Origin: Alphaproteobacteria bacterium
GTDB lineage: Bacteria > Pseudomonadota > Alphaproteobacteria > RF32 > CAG-977
Length of the DNA stretch: 7,123 nt
Assembly: GCA_017476085.1 (NCBI GenBank)
Contig: JAFVEJ010000094.1
Coordinates: 1-7,123 of the forward strand
Direction of reading: 5' to 3'
The notes below the pieces were generated by a model that saw nothing but the letters and a program-made list of their open reading frames with translations, ran no database searches and was not told the origin of the DNA. Of this stretch, positions 6,869-7,123 are shown one piece after another. Numbering within the stretch: position 1 is the first letter of the stretch; each line of letters starts with the position of its first letter. The position numbers were made by a program, and so were the translations under genes.

Positions 6869-6876
6869 CACGCATA

Positions 6877-7123
6877 ATGACAAAATATTTGATTACCAGC
6901 GCTATTCATTACATTAACGGTATTAAACATTTAGGCAACTTGGTCGGGTCTATGCTGCCGGCAGATGTATATTCTCGCTTTCTGCGTCAAAAAGGCGAAG
7001 ATGTCTTGTTTATCTGCGCTACGGACGAACATGGCACTCCCGCGGAATTGGCTGCATTGGAAAAAAATCAGGACGTGGAAACGTTCTGTACGGAACAGCA
7101 TGAAGTTCAAAAAAGCATTTATC
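6877..7123 (+). CDS. metG: Methionyl-tRNA synthetase, N-terminal 82 residues (3' truncated by window edge)
   Basis: Start of a cytosolic class I aminoacyl-tRNA synthetase that charges tRNA-Met with methionine at the expense of ATP. The first residues [21 protein letters not shown] form the first strand and the HIGH-type ATP signature, here HLGN (18-21). The next segment, [17 protein letters not shown] followed by [10 protein letters not shown], is a strong match to MetRS and not to the related Ile, Leu or Val enzymes. Most of the usual 500-680 residue protein, including the KMSKS loop, lies beyond the window. The HLGN form is also usual in several MetRS subgroups, so it is not a defect. The gene is divergent from the GNAT gene and is an ordinary housekeeping gene that marks the end of the bat locus. 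Confidence 0.95.
   Translation, partial: MTKYLITSAIHYINGIKHLGNLVGSMLPADVYSRFLRQKGEDVLFICATDEHGTPAELAALEKNQDVETFCTEQHEVQKSIY

Noticed and set aside
1..7123. CRISPR array, tRNA or rRNA genes, insertion sequences, phage or defence modules
   Set aside because: No regular direct repeats, transposase or integrase sequence, tRNA-like fold or defence-specific domain was seen; the MoxR-VWA genes match the housekeeping-type Bat layout better than a conflict system.

Overview
The window carries most of a MoxR/Bat-type locus (AAA+ ATPase, DUF58, DUF4381, two von Willebrand factor A proteins, BatD), followed by a convergent GNAT acetyltransferase gene and the start of a methionyl-tRNA synthetase gene. 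The organism looks like a Gram-negative bacterium of moderate-to-low GC. The gene set and the style of the VWA-TPR fusion protein and of DUF4381 are proteobacterial. The MetG N-terminus fits an alphaproteobacterium in my judgement, but this taxonomic guess rests on recall of family patterns and is not certain.

Layout: 2-6252 is one tightly packed + strand operon of six genes. It starts before the window, because the MoxR gene has lost its 5' part with Walker A. Neighbouring genes overlap by 1 nt (TAATG), abut exactly, or overlap by 1, 4 or 7 nt, so no internal promoter is expected and translation is probably coupled throughout. At 6239-6784 on the - strand is a GNAT acetyltransferase whose 3' end overlaps the batD 3' end by 14 nt. 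A 92-bp divergent spacer (6785-6876) separates it from metG, which runs off the right edge. No stretch longer than 300 bases lacks a gene.

How the genes fit together: in known MoxR-VWA systems the cytosolic MoxR ATPase acts with VWA-domain partners as a chaperone-like or maturation machine. DUF58 is the usual soluble partner. BatA and BatB place VWA domains, each with an intact metal-binding MIDAS motif, at the inner membrane. The fused BatC-like part of BatB adds a TPR and a long acidic, Asn-rich linker. BatD supplies a large periplasmic beta-rich region with one membrane anchor. DUF4381 is a small membrane partner found in the proteobacterial version. The substrate of such loci is generally unknown (Bat stands for Bacteroides aerotolerance), and nothing here identifies it.

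This is a recognisable, previously described type of locus, not a new system. The points most worth a second look are the N/E/D/Q-rich linker in the BatB-BatC fusion, a CPDC motif in the cytosolic tail of BatD, the AT-rich composition of the DUF4381 gene, and the convergent 14-nt gene overlap without a visible terminator.
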